Of a stretch of DNA of 64,000 nt, positions 56,659 to 64,000 are shown in pieces (the stretch's first letter is position 1; the number at the start of each line of letters is the position of its first letter). The notes beneath the pieces are model-generated. The model was not told where the DNA came from and did not search any database. It saw only the letters and a list, made by a program, of their open reading frames with translations. Source of the stretch: Corynebacterium frankenforstense DSM 45800 (GTDB lineage Bacteria > Actinomycetota > Actinomycetes > Mycobacteriales > Mycobacteriaceae); assembly GCF_001941485.1 (NCBI RefSeq), contig NZ_CP009247.1, positions 1,364,001 to 1,428,000 of the forward strand, read 5' to 3'. Both the position numbers and the translations under genes were made by a program.

Positions 56659-56675
56659 GGCGCGCGTGGCGCGCC
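56659..56675 (-). terminator. Short GC hairpin after the Ser/Thr-rich gene
   Basis: GGCGCGC-CAC-GCGCGCC followed by GATTTGG on the minus strand, 24 bases after the stop. It may end that transcript just before the infC promoter; the T-tract is short. Confidence 0.4.
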
Positions 56676-56698
56676 CCCTCGATTTCCGACGCCCGCGC

Positions 56699-57379
56699 CT
56701 ACCGCGCGCGCAGCGCCACCACCGCGCCCGTGTCGTTGCGGCAGTCCATCGCCCCGTTTCCGGCCGCGGTGCACTGCATGGTGTAGCTCTCGCCGGTCAC
56801 GGGGCTGACGGCCTCGAACTGGGTCGTGTTCCCGGAGCCGGCGCGCAGCGCGACGTTCTGGGCGAACGGGCAGCTGGTCGCCTCCGAGGCGGCGTAGACG
56901 GACCAGCGCCCGCTGGCACCACAGGATCGCGCGCCCTCCGGTGCCGGCGCCGGCTCTTCGCTGGTGGAGCTCGAGGTGGTCGGCTCGGAGCTCGAGCTCG
57001 ACGTGGTCGTGGTGCTGCTCGAGCTGGTCGTCGAGGACCGTGTGGTCGAGCTCGGCGGCGTCGAGGTCGTGGCCGTGGTCCGGCTGGTGGTGGTCAGCGA
57101 CCGGCTGCTGGAGGTCTCCGGGGCCGCGGCACGCTCCTCGTGCGAGCGGTTCGGGCCGATGAAGACGACGTAGAGGAAGGCACCGAGGATCATCACGCAG
57201 ACGAGCAGGGCCGCGAAGATCGCCACGGCGGCCCAGGGGTGGCGCTCGTCGGCACGCGGCACGCGGTAGGAGTCGCGCGTGCCCGAGTAGTAGCGCGGCT
57301 CGCCGCGTCGGGGCGCGGCCTCGCGGCCGTCGTCGTCGATGCGCGGCAGGTCGGCGGTGTCGTCGTCGCGGGGTTCCAT
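56699..57379 (-). CDS. Membrane protein with Ser/Thr-rich stalk and small cysteine-containing outer domain
   Basis: 226 residues from the ATG at 57379. A 48-residue charged cytoplasmic part is followed by one membrane helix (AAVAIFAALLVCVMILGAFLYVVFI), then about 60 residues that are nearly all Ser and Thr (about 90-150), and a C-terminal domain of 75 residues with four cysteines (RSCGASGRWSVYA, SCPFAQNV, YTMQC, MDCRND). The end resembles small domains found at the outer ends of some actinobacterial membrane proteins. The stalk is a likely mannosylation region. Function unknown. Confidence 0.8.
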   Translation of the reverse strand: MEPRDDDTADLPRIDDDGREAAPRRGEPRYYSGTRDSYRVPRADERHPWAAVAIFAALLVCVMILGAFLYVVFIGPNRSHEERAAAPETSSSRSLTTTSRTTATTSTPPSSTTRSSTTSSSSTTTTSSSSSEPTTSSSTSEEPAPAPEGARSCGASGRWSVYAASEATSCPFAQNVALRAGSGNTTQFEAVSPVTGESYTMQCTAAGNGAMDCRNDTGAVVALRAR

Positions 57380-57513
57380 GGTCCGCGTGATCCTCCGGTC
57401 TCTCGGACGTGACGGTGGTCGACCGCCAGGTGAAATCGGTCCCATCTTAACCGCACCACCCCACGCCCCGGATTCCCCGGTTCGCCGCGACGACGGGGCT
57501 TGTCCCCGGCCAC

Positions 57514-57519
57514 TAAACT
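57514..57519 (+). promoter_or_regulatory. -10 hexamer TAAACT, leaderless promoter of the DUF2339 gene
   Basis: TAAACT ends seven bases before the ATG at 57527, leaving no space for a ribosome-binding site. Confidence 0.5.
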
Positions 57520-57526
57520 TTGGCCC

Positions 57527-59668
57527 ATGACACCACCGCCGAAGACCAGCGGCTCCGCGGCCGACGGGGGTCCGCACCGCGCAGAGATCGCCGACATGGT
57601 GCGCCGGCTCGTCGAGCTCAACGCCGAGACCGCCCGCCTCAGCGACGAGCTGCTGGCCCGCCTGGACGTCACGGGGCCGGGCGCCGCGAAAACGGACGCC
57701 GCGGTCGAGGACGCGCGGACCGTCCGCCACGACGCCCCCGCGACGGACGTTCAGCACGCGTGGGCGGCGGAGCGTCCCGCGGGGCACGCCGTCTCGTCCG
57801 GACCCGCTCTGGCGTCCGGGCCTACCGTGCCGCCGTGGCTGCACGAGGCCCGGGAGCCGGCGCAACCGCCGAAGCCGCCGCTGAGCACGGAGCAGATCGT
57901 CATGCGGGTCGCCGCGGTCGCCGGCGGCCTCATCGTGGTCGTCGGCCTGGTGCTGCTGCTCGCGCTCGCGATCCAGCGCGGCTGGCTCGGACCGCTGGGC
58001 CGCGTCATCCTCGCCTACGCCGCCGCGCTGGCCCTGCTGCCCGCCGCCGTCGCCCTCGACCGTCGCCGCCGCGACGGCTCCGCCGAGACGGCCGTCGCGG
58101 CGCTGTCCATCACCTCTTACGCCGGCGTGCAGGTCACCACGCTCGGGGTGCTGGCCTGGCTGAACTGGTGGCCGACCGTCGTCGGCGCGCTGATCGCGGT
58201 GGTCACCTTCGTCGCCTACCTGGTCCTGGGCCTGCTGCTGGGCTGGCACCGCCTGCTCTGCGCGATGGCGATGATCGCTCCGCCGGTCACCTGGGTCCTC
58301 GGCGACGCCGGCAATCTCCTGCTGCCCCTCCTGTGGCTCCAGGGCGGAGCGCTCTTCCTCGCAGCCGTCCTCGTCCCCCGCTTCGACCGGCACCTGCGCG
58401 CCGTCGCCGCGCTCTCGGCCGTGCTGTGCCTGGCTCCCCTGCGCTCCGCCACCACCGACCTCCTCTACCCCGCCTGGGTGCCGGTGACCGTCCTCCTCGG
58501 CCTCGCCATGGCCTTCCTGATGCTGCGCCGCCCGCCGGCCGCCGCCCAGGGCGGGGCCACCGGGATGTCCGCCTGGTGGTTCTCCGCACCCGTGATCCTG
58601 CTGGTGATGGCGCTGACCCCGCCGGGGGCCCGGGTCCCCTCGGCTCTCGTAGCGCTCACCGCGCTGGTGCCGGGCGCCCTCCTCGGGGTCCATCTCCTCG
58701 CCCGGCCGTCCCTGCCGACGCGCCACGCCTTCCTGCTGGGCGTGACCACGCTGGTGCTGATCCCCCTGACCACGGCCGTCGTCGCCCACAACCTCGCGGA
58801 CCTCGGCTTCTCCCCGCTGGACAGGCCGCTGGCCGACGGCCTGCGCGACCTCTGCGTCCACCTGGTCGTCGCCGCGTGCGCGGTGCTGGCCGCGCGCACC
58901 TTCCCCGTCTACCCGCCGGCGCCGCGCCCGGAGCACGACCCGGAGGGCAGGCACCTCGCCGGGTCGATTCCCTGGTGGGTCTGGCTCGCGCTGGTCGTCC
59001 TGCTCGCCGCCGCCCCGACGGCCGACGCGCTCAACCCCCTGCGCCCGGACCGCCTCGGCGACGCCTACCACGTGCTCTCGGCGCTCGGACTGATCGTGGT
59101 CATCGTCGCCGTGCTCACCCACGCGCGCAGGCTCTCCGGCCTGCCGGTGGCGATCCGCTGGGTCGCCGCCCTCGTCGCCCTGGGGCTGACCGTGACCGTG
59201 ACCGTCACCCTCGTCTGCGCCACCGTCTTCGCCGTCGCCCCCGCCGCGGCCGGCACGGCCTTCCTGGTCACCCACGGCCTGGTCTCGGTGGCGTGGATGG
59301 CCTTCGGCGCCTGGGTCCTGGTCACCGGCGCCCGCATGCCCGACAACGTCTCGCTGGCCGTCGGCGGCACCATCGCCGGCGCCGCGGTGGTCAAGCTCGT
59401 CGTCTACGACCTCTCCGCGATGAGCGGGCTGCCGCGGGCCTTCGCCTTCATCGTCTGCGGCCTGATCCTCCTCGGCGTGGTGGCGCTGCGCCGCAGCTAC
59501 GCCGGGCGCCGCAGCGCCGGAGACCCCGAGGCCGCACACCCCGCCGCGGCGCAGCGCGCCACGGGGTGGGGCGCACCCACGCCGACCGCCGGGACGTCGG
59601 CAATCGAGGCGGGCGAGGCGGGCGAGGCGGAGCCGAAGTCCGGGTGGGGCACTCCCCCGCGCGGCTGA
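57527..59668 (+). CDS. Multi-spanning membrane protein (DUF2339 family)
   Basis: 713 residues from the ATG at 57527. The first 40 residues after the start form a short coiled coil (IADMVRRLVELNAETARLSDELLARL), followed by a Pro/Ala-rich linker to about residue 120. About 18-20 hydrophobic helices then follow to residue 665, and a Gly/Ala-rich tail ends it. The coiled-coil plus many-helix layout fits DUF2339. Its role is unknown, with cell-envelope lipid work a guess. Convergent with uvrA across 53 bases. Confidence 0.8.
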   Translation: MTPPPKTSGSAADGGPHRAEIADMVRRLVELNAETARLSDELLARLDVTGPGAAKTDAAVEDARTVRHDAPATDVQHAWAAERPAGHAVSSGPALASGPTVPPWLHEAREPAQPPKPPLSTEQIVMRVAAVAGGLIVVVGLVLLLALAIQRGWLGPLGRVILAYAAALALLPAAVALDRRRRDGSAETAVAALSITSYAGVQVTTLGVLAWLNWWPTVVGALIAVVTFVAYLVLGLLLGWHRLLCAMAMIAPPVTWVLGDAGNLLLPLLWLQGGALFLAAVLVPRFDRHLRAVAALSAVLCLAPLRSATTDLLYPAWVPVTVLLGLAMAFLMLRRPPAAAQGGATGMSAWWFSAPVILLVMALTPPGARVPSALVALTALVPGALLGVHLLARPSLPTRHAFLLGVTTLVLIPLTTAVVAHNLADLGFSPLDRPLADGLRDLCVHLVVAACAVLAARTFPVYPPAPRPEHDPEGRHLAGSIPWWVWLALVVLLAAAPTADALNPLRPDRLGDAYHVLSALGLIVVIVAVLTHARRLSGLPVAIRWVAALVALGLTVTVTVTLVCATVFAVAPAAAGTAFLVTHGLVSVAWMAFGAWVLVTGARMPDNVSLAVGGTIAGAAVVKLVVYDLSAMSGLPRAFAFIVCGLILLGVVALRRSYAGRRSAGDPEAAHPAAAQRATGWGAPTPTAGTSAIEAGEAGEAEPKSGWGTPPRG

Positions 59669-59721
59669 TCCCCGCAACTGATCCCCCACCCCGGTCGGCG
59701 CCCCCACGCCGGCCGGCGGCC

Positions 59722-62592
<2,871 letters not shown>

Positions 62593-62625
62593 CGTTCCTG
62601 AGAAGTTTGTCGGGTCCGTCGGTTC

Positions 62626-62641
62626 TCGAACATAGCATCGA
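62626..62641 (-). promoter_or_regulatory. SOS (LexA) box upstream of uvrA
   Basis: Minus strand TCGATGCTATGTTCGA matches the actinobacterial consensus TCGAAC-N4-GTTCGA at 10 of 12 fixed positions, with the right half perfect. It includes TATGTT, a possible -10. LexA binding should repress uvrA until DNA damage. Confidence 0.7.
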
Positions 62642-62669
62642 GCCAGCTCACGCCGCCAACGCGCGTCGT

Positions 62670-62675
62670 TAAGCT
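62670..62675 (+). promoter_or_regulatory. -10 hexamer TAAGCT, leaderless promoter of the metallo-hydrolase gene
   Basis: TAAGCT ends six bases before the ATG at 62682. The divergent uvrA SOS box lies 30 bp upstream and could also influence this promoter. Confidence 0.5.
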
Positions 62676-62681
62676 GGGGGC

Positions 62682-63353
62682 ATGACCGAGCCGAACGAGA
62701 CCGACCAGACGAAGTCGAACGAAGCGAACACTACCGACCGCACCGACCGTCCCGCCACGCCGCTGCAGATGGCCGAGGTGTCCGTCTCCGCGATGGACAA
62801 CAACTGCTACCTCCTCCACGCCGACGGCGAGGGCCTCCTCGTCGACGCCGCCGACGACGCCCCGCGCCTGCTGCGCCTGGCCGCCGACAACGACGTGACC
62901 ATCACCAAGGTGCTGACCACCCACCGCCACGCCGACCACACCCGCGCGCTCGCCGAGGTCCTCGACGCCACCGGCGCGACCCACTACGCGCCCTTCCTCG
63001 ACGCCCCGGCGCTGCCCGCGGCCGTCGACGTCGAGCTCAACCACGGCGACCACATCGACTTCGCCGGCCACGAGCTGCCGGTGGCCATCCTGCGCGGCCA
63101 CACCCCGGGCGGCGCCGCCCTGACCGCCGAGATCGACGGGCGCACCTGCCTGTTCGTCGGCGACTCGCTGTTCCCCGGCGGGCTGGGCAAGACCTCCGCG
63201 GAGGCCGACTTCCTGCGCCTCTACAACGACGTCACCTCGCGCATCTTCGACGTCTACGACGACGACACCGTGGTCTACCCCGGTCACGGCGCGGCGACCA
63301 CGCTCGGCGCGGAGCGCCCGCACCTCGAGACGTGGTACCGCCGTCGCTGGTGA
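62682..63353 (+). CDS. Metallo-beta-lactamase fold hydrolase (glyoxalase II-like)
   Basis: 223 residues from an ATG at 62682. After a 25-residue Thr/Asn-rich lead, the metal site is [11 protein letters not shown] (HxHxDH, residues about 84-94), then GHTPGGAAL (His), [10 protein letters not shown] (Asp) and [13 protein letters not shown] (His), so all metal ligands are present. The layout suits hydroxyacylglutathione hydrolase-like thioesterases; actinobacteria lack glutathione, so the real substrate is probably a mycothiol or other thioester, which is inference. The start is leaderless. Confidence 0.88.
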   Translation: MTEPNETDQTKSNEANTTDRTDRPATPLQMAEVSVSAMDNNCYLLHADGEGLLVDAADDAPRLLRLAADNDVTITKVLTTHRHADHTRALAEVLDATGATHYAPFLDAPALPAAVDVELNHGDHIDFAGHELPVAILRGHTPGGAALTAEIDGRTCLFVGDSLFPGGLGKTSAEADFLRLYNDVTSRIFDVYDDDTVVYPGHGAATTLGAERPHLETWYRRRW

Positions 63354-63415
63354 CGCGGAACAAGTACAGTGAGACGGGTAGCGAACATCTACCTGTGAAC
63401 CGAGGAGTGGTACAC

Positions 63416-64000
63416 ATGATCCGCAAGCTGGCCCGCCCCATGCTGGCGTCGGTCTACGTCATCGACGGCGTCGACACGCTCGTGAACACCGAGGCCCACA
63501 TCGACAGCGCGGAGTCCGTGATCAACCGGACCCGCTCCCTGCTGCCGCGCAAGTACGCCCGCAAGGTCCCGGAGGACCCGGAGCTGGTGGCCCGCGCCCT
63601 CGGTGGCGTCAAGGTCGGCGCCGGTTCCCTGCTGGCCCTGGGCAAGGCGCCGCGCGCGGCCGCCACGGCGCTGGCGCTGACCGCGGTGCCCACCCTGGTC
63701 GGCCGGTACGCCTTCTGGGAGACCCAGGACGAGAGCGAGAAGGCGGACCGCCGCTCCGGCTTCATCACCCACCTGGCCCTGCTCGGCGGCCTGGCGATCA
63801 CCTCCGTCGACACCGAGGGCAAGCCGAGTGTCGCCTGGCGCGCCAACGACGCCGCCCGCCGCGGCAAGAAGAAGGTCCAGGCCGCGCTGCCGAGCCAGTC
63901 CGAGACCGAGGAGTTCTCCGAGAAGGCGAACAACTGGATCCAGGACAAGGCCACCACCGTCCAGGACTACGTCGAGGACAACAAGGACGACTGGATCGAC
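63416..64000 (+). CDS. DoxX-family membrane protein, partial
   Basis: 195 codons are visible and the gene runs off the window. ATG at 63416 has GAGGAG upstream, and a TACAGT -10 lies further up (63365-63370). The start MIRKLARPMLASVYVIDGVD is typical of actinobacterial DoxX-like proteins; hydrophobic segments lie at about 12-20, 63-80, 85-100 and 120-135. The visible end is charged and helical (ANNWIQDKATTVQDYVEDNK). DoxX proteins are tied to redox and thiol stress in mycobacteria. Confidence 0.8.
   Translation, partial: MIRKLARPMLASVYVIDGVDTLVNTEAHIDSAESVINRTRSLLPRKYARKVPEDPELVARALGGVKVGAGSLLALGKAPRAAATALALTAVPTLVGRYAFWETQDESEKADRRSGFITHLALLGGLAITSVDTEGKPSVAWRANDAARRGKKKVQAALPSQSETEEFSEKANNWIQDKATTVQDYVEDNKDDWID

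Overview
The window is a stretch of chromosomal core genome from a high-GC Corynebacterium. The OdhI/GarA protein is nearly identical to that of C. glutamicum, and the gene blocks match those of C. glutamicum and, more loosely, Mycobacterium: secA2-odhI-ftsR-DUF151-merR, tlyA-nadK-recN-steA-steB, xerD-pldP-scpA-scpB-rluB, argCJBDFRGH, and infC-rpmI-rplT. No species can be named from the sequence. I saw no prophage, insertion sequence, CRISPR array or toxin cassette.

Layout. 1-3 kb: the end of a CBS-domain membrane protein, a putative DNA glycosylase and a membrane-anchored vWA-like protein. 2.4-7.6 kb (minus strand): secA2, odhI, ftsR, a DUF151 nuclease and a second MerR regulator (the Rv1830/ResR-McdR position) with an elaborate upstream region. 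7.8-14.5 kb: tRNA-Pro, a rhodanese, a secreted esterase with an asymmetric ABC exporter pair, a methyltransferase and a DedA-like protein. 14.6-31.1 kb: a cytidylate kinase-Der fusion, rluB, scpB, a second sulfurtransferase, an Nramp transporter (plus strand), scpA, pldP, xerD, a Nudix hydrolase, steB, steA, recN, nadK, tlyA, a small ORF and a glycerol-3-phosphate phosphatase-like gene. 31.1-37.9 kb: an RG-rich TPR protein and one rRNA operon (16S-23S-5S, minus strand). 37.9-48.6 kb: tyrS, a Trm112-like gene and the whole arginine operon. 48.7-56.7 kb: pheST, an orphan molybdate-binding domain, a SpoU methyltransferase, two TM2 proteins and the infC operon. 56.7-64 kb: a Ser/Thr-rich membrane protein, a DUF2339 protein, uvrA, a metallo-beta-lactamase fold hydrolase and a partial DoxX-like protein.

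How genes work together. Many minus-strand neighbours overlap by exactly four bases (GTGA or ATGA), implying translational coupling. The arginine cluster encodes conversion of glutamate to arginine plus its repressor, with a probable ARG box over the argC promoter. The scpA/scpB, pldP and xerD genes form a chromosome-segregation group. SteA/SteB, FtsR and the second MerR protein link the window to cell division. uvrA has a convincing SOS box.

The most interesting observations are: an ABC exporter pair whose ATP-site motifs are split so that only one composite site can exist; infC starting at AUC behind a leader with an intrinsic terminator; three TAACAGC repeats at exact 9-bp spacing plus a dyad and a CRP-type site in front of the ResR-like gene; a perfect palindrome over the pldP start point; and an RG-repeat protein next to the rRNA operon.
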